Assembly: GCA_020853025.1 (NCBI GenBank)
Contig: JADYZP010000045.1
Span: 62,001 to 126,000 of the forward strand
Source of the DNA: Burkholderiales bacterium
GTDB lineage: Bacteria; Pseudomonadota; Gammaproteobacteria; Burkholderiales; Casimicrobiaceae
Direction: 5' to 3'
DNA: 64,000 bases
Shown: in pieces, positions 56,351 through 64,000 of the stretch
Position numbering within the stretch: the stretch's first letter is position 1
Layout: every line of letters begins with the position of its first letter
Notes under the pieces: generated by a model
Told to the model about the DNA's origin: nothing
The model's database searches: none
Seen by the model: only the letters and a program-made list of their open reading frames with translations
Position numbers and translations under genes: made by a program

Positions 56351-56721
56351 CCGCCTGGCTGGTGGCGTCGGCGATCGGCGTGCTCACCGCCTGCGGCGTC
56401 TGGTTGACGCTGCGACTGCGGACCTTCGACGTCGTGCTCGGACTGACGCTCTTGTCCTACGCCGTCAACGTCTTCATCTTCGTCATGGGCCGGCTCGCTT
56501 TCGGCGCGCCGCCGATCCTGGGCCCCGGCGTCCCGGCCACGCTTGCGCACTACGCTGATCCGCTGCCGCAGGCGCTGGTGCTGACGGCCATCGTGATTTC
56601 CTTCGCGATGACAGCGCTGGTGCTGGTGCTGGCGGGCAAGGCGCGCTTCGTCAACGACAGTGACGCCTGCGACGCGGAAGCGTCCGACGATCGCAGCGCC
56701 GATGCGGAGCCGCCAAGGTGA
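56347..56721 (+). CDS. mrpC: Mrp antiporter subunit C
   Basis: A NuoK-like subunit, 124 residues and three helices. It has LTLLSYAVNVFIFVMG and DPLPQALVLTAIVISFAMTA, the conserved MrpC end. The tail is acidic (SDACDAEASDDRSADAE). ATGA overlap with mrpA and GTGA overlap with mrpD. Confidence 0.93.
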   Translation: MTAWLVASAIGVLTACGVWLTLRLRTFDVVLGLTLLSYAVNVFIFVMGRLAFGAPPILGPGVPATLAHYADPLPQALVLTAIVISFAMTALVLVLAGKARFVNDSDACDAEASDDRSADAEPPR

Positions 56722-58241
56722 CCGGCGACTGGCTGGTCGTTCCTTTCCTGCTGCCGCTGGTCGCCGGCGCACTGCTGCTGATCGTCGAACGCTACCGGCC
56801 GCGATGGCAGGCGCCGTTCGGAGTCGTGGCGACGTTGCTGCTGCTGCTGGTCGCCTGGCGCCTGCTGCAGTTCGCCGACCGCGATGATATCGGCGTCTAC
56901 CTGCTCGGCAACTGGCCGGCCCCTTTCGGCATCGTGCTGGTCGTCGACCGGCTCGCAGCGCTCCTGATTCTGCTCACCTCCGTCGTCGCGCTGGCGAGCC
57001 AGGTGGCGGCACGCGGCATCGCACCGCGCGGCGCGCATTTCCAGGCCTTCTTCCAGTTCCAGCTCGCGGGTCTCAACGGCGCGTTCATGACCGGCGACCT
57101 CTTCAACCTCTTCGTCTGCTTCGAGGTGCTGCTGATCGCATCCTATGCGCTGCTGCTGCACGATGGTGGCGGACGCGCGCTGCGTGCCGGCTTCCACTAC
57201 GTCGTCATCAACCTGGTCGCATCGACGCTGTTCCTGGTTGCCGCGACGCTGCTCTACGGCGTTACGGGAACGCTCAATATGGCCGACCTCGCCGTGCGGC
57301 TCGCCGCACTTCCCGAGGCCAATGCCGGATTGGCGCAGGCGGCTGCGATGCTGCTGCTGGTTGTCTTCGGCATCAAGGCTGCGCTGCTGCCGCTGGGATT
57401 CTGGCTGCCCGCAACCTACAGTGCCGCAAGCGGCCCGGTTGCCGTCCTCTTTTCCGTGATGACCAAGGTCGGCGTCTACGGTGTGCTGCGCGTGTCGATG
57501 CTGCTCTTTGGCGGTGCCGCGGGTCCGATGGAAGGTTGGGGCGCTCCGGCACTGCTCGCGCTCGGCATCGCCACCATTGCTTTCGGGGCCATTGGCACGC
57601 TCGCCGCCGATCGGTTGTCGACGCTGATCGGCGCACTGGTGCTGGTGTCGTCGGGCACGCTGATCGCGGCGATCACGCTCGGCACCGGTGCGCTCGCCGG
57701 TGCGCTGTATTACCTGGTGCACAGCACGTTGGCCGTCGCCTTGCTGTTCCTGCTTGCTGCCGCCATCGGTGCGCAGCGCGGCGTCACCGCCGACAACTTC
57801 GCAACCGCGCCGCCGGTCGCGCAACCGGTGACGCTCGGAGCGCTGTTCGTCGGCGCGGCGGCGGCGGCCGCGGGGATGCCGCCTTTCGCCGGCTTCATCG
57901 GCAAGGTGCTGATGCTCGAAGGATCGCGGGGCGCGGCGCACGCGGCGTGGTTCTGGGCCGCGTTGCTCGCGGGCGGCATCGTCGCGGTGTTCGCGCTCGG
58001 TCGCGCCGGAAGCCGTGTGTTCTGGAAGGTTCGCGGTGCCGCCGTTGGCGCGGCGATGCCGGCGAGTACCGCCGCCGGCGTCGGCATGCTTGCGGCGGCG
58101 TTGCTTGCCTGGATGTTCGCCGCGGGGCCGGCCGTGCGTTACGCGGGGGCCACCGCACGCCAACTCGCGCAACCCGGACTCTATGTCGACGCCGTCGCGC
58201 GCAAGGCGCCGGTGCCCTCGCCCGCAGGTGACCATCGATGA
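56718..58241 (+). CDS. mrpD: Mrp antiporter subunit D
   Basis: An antiporter-like subunit, 507 residues and about 14 helices. It has FFQFQLAGLNGAFMTGDLFN, CFEVLLIASYALLLHDGG and KAALLPLGFWLPATYSAASG. The GTG start (56718) lies inside the mrpC stop. Provides one of the ion paths with MrpA. Confidence 0.93.
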   Translation: MTGDWLVVPFLLPLVAGALLLIVERYRPRWQAPFGVVATLLLLLVAWRLLQFADRDDIGVYLLGNWPAPFGIVLVVDRLAALLILLTSVVALASQVAARGIAPRGAHFQAFFQFQLAGLNGAFMTGDLFNLFVCFEVLLIASYALLLHDGGGRALRAGFHYVVINLVASTLFLVAATLLYGVTGTLNMADLAVRLAALPEANAGLAQAAAMLLLVVFGIKAALLPLGFWLPATYSAASGPVAVLFSVMTKVGVYGVLRVSMLLFGGAAGPMEGWGAPALLALGIATIAFGAIGTLAADRLSTLIGALVLVSSGTLIAAITLGTGALAGALYYLVHSTLAVALLFLLAAAIGAQRGVTADNFATAPPVAQPVTLGALFVGAAAAAAGMPPFAGFIGKVLMLEGSRGAAHAAWFWAALLAGGIVAVFALGRAGSRVFWKVRGAAVGAAMPASTAAGVGMLAAALLAWMFAAGPAVRYAGATARQLAQPGLYVDAVARKAPVPSPAGDHR

Positions 58242-58726
58242 AACGCCTGCTGCCGCATCCGCTGCTGTCGTTGCTGTTGTGTGCGACCTGGCTCGCCCTC
58301 AACGACACGATCGCCCCCGCGCATCTGCTGCTCGGTGCGCTGCTGGGATGGCTTATCCCGCTCGCCGGAGTGGGTCTTGCCGATGGCGACTGGCCTCGGT
58401 TGCGCCGTCCCGGCGTCCTGCTGCGGCTGTCGTTCGTCGTGCTCTACGACATCATCGCTTCCAACATCGAGGTCGCACGCCGTGTCCTGGGTCCGGAGAC
58501 CGCGATCCACCCGCGCTTTGTCGAGGTTCCGCTCGACCTCACAGACGATTGGGCGATCACTGCGCTGGCGCTGATCATCACGATGACACCGGGCACACTG
58601 ACATCCGATGTCGCCGCCGATCGTTCGCACCTGCTGGTGCACGCCTTCCACGTCGACGACGCCGCCGCACTCGTCGCTGCGATCAAGTCGCGCTACGAAG
58701 CCCCGCTGAAGGAGATATTCGGATGA
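58238..58726 (+). CDS. mrpE: Mrp antiporter subunit E
   Basis: A 162-residue membrane protein with PHPLLSLLLCATWLALND at the N-terminus and the conserved ITMTPGTLTSDVAADRSHL segment. Overlaps mrpD and mrpF by 4 bases each. Confidence 0.92.
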   Translation: MKRLLPHPLLSLLLCATWLALNDTIAPAHLLLGALLGWLIPLAGVGLADGDWPRLRRPGVLLRLSFVVLYDIIASNIEVARRVLGPETAIHPRFVEVPLDLTDDWAITALALIITMTPGTLTSDVAADRSHLLVHAFHVDDAAALVAAIKSRYEAPLKEIFG

Positions 58727-58992
58727 CCGCCGCCATTCTTCCCTGGATCATCGCCGTCTTCGCGCTGGCGCTCGTACTCAACGTTTACCGGTTGCTGCGC
58801 GGACCGGCGCTGCCCGATCGCATCCTCGCGCTCGACACGCTGTACGTAAACACGATCGCACTGCTGGTGCTCTTCGGCATCCGCAGCGACACCCCGTACT
58901 ACTTCGAGGCGGCGCTGCTCGTCGCGATGCTGGGATTCATCAGTACGATGGCGCTCGCCAAGTACCTGGTGCGCGGGGAAATCGTCGAATGA
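58723..58992 (+). CDS. mrpF: Mrp antiporter subunit F
   Basis: An 89-residue, three-helix subunit with LNVYRLLRGPALPDRILALD, the family signature. ATG 58723 overlaps the mrpE stop; an open frame upstream in this frame is the antisense-free shadow of mrpD/E. Confidence 0.92.
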   Translation: MTAAILPWIIAVFALALVLNVYRLLRGPALPDRILALDTLYVNTIALLVLFGIRSDTPYYFEAALLVAMLGFISTMALAKYLVRGEIVE

Positions 58993-59345
58993 GCACGCTG
59001 ACCGACCTGCCTCCGCTGGCCGATGCGCTGATCGCGGCGATGCTGATCGTCGGTGCGGCGTTCGCGCTGGTCGGATCGTGGGGGCTGGCCAAGCTCGGTG
59101 ATTTCTACAAGCGCCTGCACGCGCCGACCAAGGCGACCACACTCGGCGTCGGCGGTGTGCTGATCGCATCCGCCATCTATTTCACCGTGCGCGAACCCGG
59201 GATATCCGTGCACCAGTTCGTCATCACCGTCGCGCTGTTCCTGACCGCACCGGTGTCCGCGCACCTGCTGATGAAGGCGACGCTGCGCGCGGCGCAGCGC
59301 GAAGAACCCGCCACTGCGATGATGAAGGACGAGCCGGAACGCTGA
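58989..59345 (+). CDS. mrpG: Mrp antiporter subunit G
   Basis: A 118-residue, three-helix subunit with LAKLGDFYKRLHAPTKATTL, the MrpG signature, and LTAPVSAHLLMKAT. Last gene of mrpACDEFG; every junction in the operon is a 4-base overlap, implying tight translational coupling. Confidence 0.92.
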   Translation: MSTLTDLPPLADALIAAMLIVGAAFALVGSWGLAKLGDFYKRLHAPTKATTLGVGGVLIASAIYFTVREPGISVHQFVITVALFLTAPVSAHLLMKATLRAAQREEPATAMMKDEPER

Positions 59346-59417
59346 TCGGCTCGGGGCGCCGCCGCTTCGGCGTCGGTTTGGCTGCTTTCGATATCACGGT
59401 CGACGCGCAATCACAAG

Positions 59418-59443
59418 TCATCCAAACGGATGAATGCTTTTTT
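59418..59443 (+). terminator. Terminator candidate between mrpG and the RTX gene
   Basis: TCATCC (59418-59423) pairs with GGATGA (59428-59433) around AAAC; a four-base gap and T6 (59438-59443) follow. Probably terminates the mrp transcript. A second hairpin, CTGGCGT/ACGCCAG (59449-59455, 59465-59471), follows; its loop carries another TTCATCC that could compete for GGATGAA. Confidence 0.45.
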
Positions 59444-59599
59444 CCTGCCTGGCGTTCATCCTTGACGCCAGCCTGGCATTCGCAAGGCATCGCGCGGGCT
59501 CCCGACCGCCTCTGCGGCATCGACGCCGCATGCGGTCAAAGCATCTGGCCGTAACAAGGGACGACGTACTCCGACGTGCCACCCTCGAAAGGAGCCGCA

Positions 59600-61549
59600 A
59601 TGGTCAACGACTTCCTCCAGCGAACCGGAAAGAGTGTGCCCATTTCCTACATCACGGCTGTCTGGGCCGGCATGGGCCGTGAGGACATCGCGGCAGGCGT
59701 GCGCAGCGGGTCGATCGTCGCCGTACCCACCTGGTATGCGGATGGGGGCGAACCGGATGGCGCCGCGCTTGGTCGAGACGCTCTCGCTGCCGAGTCGGCC
59801 GACACGACCGTCGTCGATCGTGACCGCGTCCACGACTGGTTTTTTGCGCTCGATCCCGGACTTGCGCCTTCCATATTCGAGTCAATCTGGAGCGGAGCAG
59901 GTGCGGACGACGCTTCGCGCGCCCGGACGTTGACCACTTATCTTGCGCAGACGCTGCTCGGCGTTGCGGCCGATGCGCAGGATTCCACGGCCAGCACGAC
60001 GCAACCGGATTCTCCGGCGATCGCCGCAGCGCTGGATGCTTTTGTCGCGGTCCCTGCGCATCACGCCCGCGTCGTCGACCTGACGCGGATGACCGGCGAG
60101 GAAATCGAGGGCGTGGCGCGCACCGACGTCGGCGTTCGCCATGCGCTCGCCGGAATGCAGCCTTTCGCGCTCACCGGGAACCGGTCGCTTTACGCAATGC
60201 ATAACGTCGACGGCCGGCTCGATCGCTTCGATCCGGACTCCGGAGAAGCGCTGTTGAGCGACGCGTGGCTGGGCGACCGCAGCAAGTTCCTCGCGTGGTC
60301 GAACGCCCGCGCCAGCGGCGCCGACACGACGATCGACGGCTCGCAAAGCTGGAAATTCATCGATCACGGTGCGACAAGTCCCAACGGCGGTCCGGTGATG
60401 CTGGCGCTCGAGGCGCGCACCGGCGACGGCGTCATCAACCAGGTCATCTTCGGCAACGACGCCGCCGAAGTCCTGAAGGGCAGCTCCGGAACCGATCGCA
60501 TCTACGGCGGACGCGGCGACGATGTACTGCGTGGTGGCACCGGCGCCGACCATCTCGAAGGCGGCACCGGCGACGACCTGTTGCTGGGGGGCGCCGGTGC
60601 CGACGAGCTGCTCGGCAACCAGGGTGCTGACGAACTCGACGGCGGCGCCGGCAACGATCGGCTGGTCGGGGGCTCCGGTGACGATGTCCTGGCCGGCGGC
60701 AGCGGCGCCGACCATCTGGACGGTGGGACCGGTCACGACATCTATACCGTCGACGCGGGTGACGACAATGACACGATCGTCGACGCCGACGGAAATGGAG
60801 AGATCGTGCTCGACGGCACCCGGATCGAGGGCACGATGCAGGGTGCCTACGGGGACTGGCGTTCGGCCGACGGACGCCTCGAGTTCGCCTTCACCGGCGA
60901 CCTGCAGCGTGGTGGCAGTCTCACGATACGTGCATTCGAAGCGGGCGCCGACCATCAGGGTTTGCCCGCAAACGTCGTGCAGCTGAACGACTGGAAGAAC
61001 GGCGACCTCGGAATTACGCTGGCCGGAGACGCGGCATCCATCGGCGCGGAGGTTGCGAACGCGACGGCCTACAGCGAAGCCGAACTGATCGAGGCGGCGG
61101 CGCACGCTGTCGCCGGCGCCGCGGATGCCGCTGCAGACAGCACCGTTGCGGCCACCGACGACGGCAATGCCGAGGCCGTGCAAACCCCGAACTCCGACTT
61201 CGATTTCGACGGCGCGTTGTCCGCGTTGCTGGGAGTGCCCCCACCGACGACCGACACGCTCGACCCGTTCCGGTTGCAAAGCGCCATCAACGAGTTTTCA
61301 GGCGTCGCCGCGCCACCGGATATTTCGGCCGCCATGTGGGCGGGCTCGGGGCCATCGACCGTTGGCCTCACGCTCTCGCATCTCGCCGATGCGCTGGCCA
61401 GCGACACGACAGGCGACGACTTCGAGAGCGAGGTTTCGGCGGCTGCGTCGGTGTTGCCGCCGGAATGGCTGTCGACCGATGCGTTCGCCCTGCAGCAGGA
61501 GAAGTTCTCCGGCGTACAGTGGTCGGTGGCTTCCGCGAAGCCGAGGTGA
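59600..61549 (+). CDS. RTX repeat protein, probable type I secretion substrate
   Basis: A 649-residue protein. Residues 285-388 hold about ten Gly/Asp-rich RTX nonapeptides (for example GGRGDDVLR, GGTGADHLE, GGAGNDRLV) that bind calcium outside the cell. It lacks a signal peptide, has no Cys-rich or enzymatic domain I can name, and is not followed by an activating acyltransferase. Three short modules share a WxGxG core at Trp22, Trp97 and Trp580, flanking the RTX block. ATG 59600 has a strong ribosome-binding site, GAAAGGAG (59587-59594). The genes for an HlyD adaptor and ABC exporter follow at once. It may be a surface or matrix protein; no toxin activity is indicated. Confidence 0.85.
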   Translation: MVNDFLQRTGKSVPISYITAVWAGMGREDIAAGVRSGSIVAVPTWYADGGEPDGAALGRDALAAESADTTVVDRDRVHDWFFALDPGLAPSIFESIWSGAGADDASRARTLTTYLAQTLLGVAADAQDSTASTTQPDSPAIAAALDAFVAVPAHHARVVDLTRMTGEEIEGVARTDVGVRHALAGMQPFALTGNRSLYAMHNVDGRLDRFDPDSGEALLSDAWLGDRSKFLAWSNARASGADTTIDGSQSWKFIDHGATSPNGGPVMLALEARTGDGVINQVIFGNDAAEVLKGSSGTDRIYGGRGDDVLRGGTGADHLEGGTGDDLLLGGAGADELLGNQGADELDGGAGNDRLVGGSGDDVLAGGSGADHLDGGTGHDIYTVDAGDDNDTIVDADGNGEIVLDGTRIEGTMQGAYGDWRSADGRLEFAFTGDLQRGGSLTIRAFEAGADHQGLPANVVQLNDWKNGDLGITLAGDAASIGAEVANATAYSEAELIEAAAHAVAGAADAAADSTVAATDDGNAEAVQTPNSDFDFDGALSALLGVPPPTTDTLDPFRLQSAINEFSGVAAPPDISAAMWAGSGPSTVGLTLSHLADALASDTTGDDFESEVSAAASVLPPEWLSTDAFALQQEKFSGVQWSVASAKPR

Positions 61550-61618
61550 GGTGTGCAACGGGCACGCTTCTCGGCAAGTCCGCGATCGTGCTGCCTGCAA
61601 TGACCGGCAACGCACGCC

Positions 61619-62998
61619 GTGTTCGCCTTCATCCGCGAAGCTGCCACACCTGCGCCGACCTTGCCGAGCGGCGGCGAGTTCCTGCCCGGCCCGTTGCGGC
61701 TGGTCGAGTCGCCGCCGTCGCCGCTGCCGCGCCGCGTGCTGTACTGGCTGACCGCGCTATTGGCGCTTGCTGCGCTGTGGCTGTGCGTGGGTCGCCTCGA
61801 TATCGTCGCAGTGGCCGGCGGCAAGCTCACTCCGCGCACCAGCCTCAAGATCGTTCAGCCTGCCGACGCCGGCCGCGTCGCTGAAATCGCCGTCACCGAA
61901 GGCGAGTCGGTACTTGCTGGGCAGTTGCTGCTGCGGCTGGATGCCGACCTGCACGATGCCGAGACGCGGGCGTTGCGCAACGATCTGACGCAGCGATCGC
62001 TGCAGATCCGTCGCATCGATGCCGAGCTTGCCGATGCGGCGTTCCCGCGCCTCCAGGGCGACGCCGACGAAGCATTCGCGCGCGCCGACGCCCAGTATCG
62101 CGCCAATCGCACGGCGTATGCCGATGCGCGCGCGCAGGAGACGTCGGCTATCGCGCGCATCGACGAGGAACTGCGGGCGGCGGTCGCCGTCCGCAGCAAG
62201 CTGCAGCGCACGGTGCCGATCTACCGGACTGCTGCCGAGCGTTACGCAACGCTGCGCGCCGAAGGCTTTGTCAGCGAGCTGTTTGCGCTCGAGCGCCAGC
62301 GCGACCGGATCGAGAAGGAGCACGAGCTCGAGGCGCAGGAGCACGTGGCCGAAGGACTGCGCGCCAACCTCGCGCAGGCGCGAAGGCGGTTGCTGCAGGT
62401 CGAATCGTCGTACCGGCAACAACTGCACGCGGAGCGTGCGCAGCTGTCGAGCCAGCGCAGCCGTCTCGAAGAGGAACTCGCCAAAGAGCTCTATCGCGCA
62501 GCGGGAGTCGAGCTGCGGGCGCCGCAGGCCGGCGTGGTCAAGGATCTGGCCACGCATACGCTGGGAGCCATCGTCTCGCCCGGATCGATCCTGCTCACGC
62601 TCGTTCCGGCGGGCGAGGAGTTGCAGGCGGACGTCCTGGTGCGCAATCTCGACGTCGGCTTCGTGCGCATCGGGCAGCCTGCGAGAGTCAAGGTCGCGAC
62701 CTATCCGTTCCAGAAGTACGGCATCGTCGACGGCGTCGTTGTCCATGTCAGCCCCGACGCGTCGGATGCTCCGCCCGCACCGCGCGATAGCGACGACGAG
62801 TCGCTGCCGCTCGCACCCAACGGCTATCGGGCGCGCATCGCGCTCAGCGGACAAAGTCTGCCCTTCCACGGGCATCCGCTGCCGCTGACTGCCGGCATGC
62901 AGGTCGACGCGGAAATCCGGCTGGGTGAGCGCACGTTGCTCGAATACCTGCTGGCGCCGGTACAGCGGGCGTGGCACGAAGCCGCCCGCGAGCGTTGA
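61619..62998 (+). CDS. HlyD-family type I secretion adaptor
   Basis: A membrane fusion protein of 459 residues linking the ABC exporter to an outer-membrane TolC-like channel. A Pro-rich cytoplasmic N-terminus precedes one transmembrane helix (about residues 40-60). The lipoyl halves lie around IVQPADAGRVAEIAVTEGES and ELRAPQAGVVKDLATHTLGA. A long coiled coil occupies about 120-295 (RQRDRIEKEHELEAQEH). The beta-barrel end carries VRIGQPARVKV. Start GTG 61619, 69 bases after the RTX gene. No TolC homologue is in the window. Confidence 0.9.
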   Translation: MFAFIREAATPAPTLPSGGEFLPGPLRLVESPPSPLPRRVLYWLTALLALAALWLCVGRLDIVAVAGGKLTPRTSLKIVQPADAGRVAEIAVTEGESVLAGQLLLRLDADLHDAETRALRNDLTQRSLQIRRIDAELADAAFPRLQGDADEAFARADAQYRANRTAYADARAQETSAIARIDEELRAAVAVRSKLQRTVPIYRTAAERYATLRAEGFVSELFALERQRDRIEKEHELEAQEHVAEGLRANLAQARRRLLQVESSYRQQLHAERAQLSSQRSRLEEELAKELYRAAGVELRAPQAGVVKDLATHTLGAIVSPGSILLTLVPAGEELQADVLVRNLDVGFVRIGQPARVKVATYPFQKYGIVDGVVVHVSPDASDAPPAPRDSDDESLPLAPNGYRARIALSGQSLPFHGHPLPLTAGMQVDAEIRLGERTLLEYLLAPVQRAWHEAARER

Positions 62999-63007
62999 GG
63001 GGTCACG

Positions 63008-64000
63008 ATGCGACCGGGCCCGTCCGCCATTCCCGAGCTGCCGATCGATGCACGTGATTTTCTGTGGGCGGTGGGCAGCCTGTGCAATCTGCGCCGCCGC
63101 CTTTTCGACGCGACGCTGATCCAGCGCGAGTTTCCCCCGCCGCGCACCGCGGTCACGCTGGTCGAGGCGTTGCGCTCGCTCGACCTCGACGCGCGGTTGC
63201 TGCCGCTGCCCTGCGTTGAGCTATGCAAATGCGCGCTGCCCCGAATGGTGATCATGCGCGCTCCCGCAGATACCCGCACGGCGGCCACCGGCGACGTCGC
63301 CGCGCCTCGTCCCGATGCGCCTGCTGCGTATGCCCCGGCGTTGCTGGTCAGGGTGGAGGAGGGTCGGGTACTGCTGTTTCCCGCGGGCGGCAGCGAGCCC
63401 CGCATCGTCGCCCGCGACGAGTTCATGCAGCAGTACGCGGGCTACGTGCTCGAAGTCGAGATCGCCACCGCACCGTTGCGCGACGACGACGGCATCGCCC
63501 GCGGACGGGTGCGCGCCTTCGGCTTTCGCTGGTTCATCGACGAGCTGTCGCGTCACCGCAGCGTGTGGCGGGACGTGTTGCTGGCATCACTGGTCATCCA
63601 GCTGATCGCGCTCGCGACACCATTGTGCAGCCAGGTGATCATCGACAAGGTCATCGTCCATCAGACGACCAGTACGCTGATGGTCATCGGCTCGGCGCTG
63701 GCGATTTTCGTGATCTTCGGCAGCGCGCTCGGCTGGGTGCGCCAGTATCTGGTCACGCATACGGGGAACCGCGTCGATGCCGTCCTTGGCGCCGCGGTGT
63801 TCCGTCACCTGATGCGCCTGCCGTTGCGCTACTTCGAGCAGCGCCCGACCGGCGTGCTGGCGGCGCGCCTGAATGGCGTCGAAACCATCCGCGATTTTCT
63901 GTCCGGGGCGGCGGTGACGCTGTTGCTCGACCTGCCGTTCTTGTTCCTGTTCTTGGCGCTGATGTTCTTCTATAGCGTTTGGCTGTCGCTGGTGACCGTT
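63008..64000 (+). CDS. Type I secretion ABC exporter (HlyB-like), 3' end outside window
   Basis: An open frame from ATG 63008 runs to the window end; 331 residues are visible. Residues 1-~140 form a C39 peptidase-like domain. Its later part (LLVRVEEGRVLLF, DEFMQQYAGYVLEVE) matches the fold, but no Cys/His pair stands at the catalytic positions, so it should bind rather than cleave substrate, as in HlyB. Transmembrane helices start near residue 188 (RDVLLASLVIQLIALATPL), with NRVDAVLGAAVFRHLMRLP and RYFEQRPTGVLAARLNGVE typical of the family. The ATPase domain is beyond the edge. Ten bases after the adaptor gene. Confidence 0.9.
   Translation, partial: MRPGPSAIPELPIDARDFLWAVGSLCNLRRRLFDATLIQREFPPPRTAVTLVEALRSLDLDARLLPLPCVELCKCALPRMVIMRAPADTRTAATGDVAAPRPDAPAAYAPALLVRVEEGRVLLFPAGGSEPRIVARDEFMQQYAGYVLEVEIATAPLRDDDGIARGRVRAFGFRWFIDELSRHRSVWRDVLLASLVIQLIALATPLCSQVIIDKVIVHQTTSTLMVIGSALAIFVIFGSALGWVRQYLVTHTGNRVDAVLGAAVFRHLMRLPLRYFEQRPTGVLAARLNGVETIRDFLSGAAVTLLLDLPFLFLFLALMFFYSVWLSLVTV

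Noticed and set aside
60465-60760. CRISPR-like or satellite DNA repeat
   Set aside because: The periodicity is the coding repeat of RTX nonapeptides, varying at the DNA level, without constant spacers.

Overview
The window is GC-rich bacterial chromosome with dense, mostly operonic coding and almost no mobile DNA. Gene order points to a betaproteobacterium, probably near the Burkholderiales. The markers are rpsF-priB-rpsR-rplI leading to dnaB, and tpiA-secG-tRNA-Leu leading into a 14-gene nuoA-N operon. The lineage call is inference from synteny and protein style; no marker-gene search was possible.

Layout. 1-854: end of a zinc aminopeptidase gene. 927-2719: ribosomal protein operon with a near-consensus promoter. 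2793-6494: a secreted beta-repeat protein placed between rplI and dnaB, with dnaB overlapping its end. 6561-8508: gmd-rmd, a GDP-D-rhamnose pathway. 8555-10033 (minus): PIN-PhoH ATPase. 10194-17494 (minus): a lipid A L-Ara4N (arn) operon in the order arnT, one small ArnE/F-like protein, arnB, arnC, arnA formyltransferase half, arnA decarboxylase half, arnD. A REP-like triplet separates the arnA halves. 17594-19171: cysS behind a Cys-codon leader peptide and terminator. 19228-21089 (minus): PduO cobalamin adenosyltransferase, ECF sigma factor and RskA-type anti-sigma. 21220-28571: acyl-CoA synthetase, a crotonase lacking both catalytic glutamates, and a complete Liv-type ABC importer. 28750-32703: a Dpp-type importer with no binding protein. 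32893-34336: tpiA, secG, tRNA-Leu(GAG). 34470-49211: nuoA-N with a DUF4019 protein between nuoD and nuoE. 49278-53534: lutA, lutB, an aminotransferase, lutC. 53558-59345: Mrp Na+/H+ antiporter with fused MrpA/B. 59600-64000: an RTX protein and its type I secretion adaptor and ABC exporter, the last cut by the window edge.

How the parts fit. 34-59 kb is an energy block: proton-pumping complex I, a lactate-oxidation complex that would feed electrons to the chain, and an Mrp antiporter related to complex I subunits. The arn and gmd-rmd loci modify the cell envelope. The Liv importer sits with acyl-CoA enzymes and probably imports a carboxylate or amino acid that is then CoA-activated.

I found no strongly supported wholly new multi-gene system. 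The observations most worth pursuing are the cysS attenuator candidate, the secG stop codon that shares its last base with the tRNA-Leu 5' end, the REP triplet at the arnA split, the RTX protein with three WxGxG modules, and the DUF4019 gene inside nuo.
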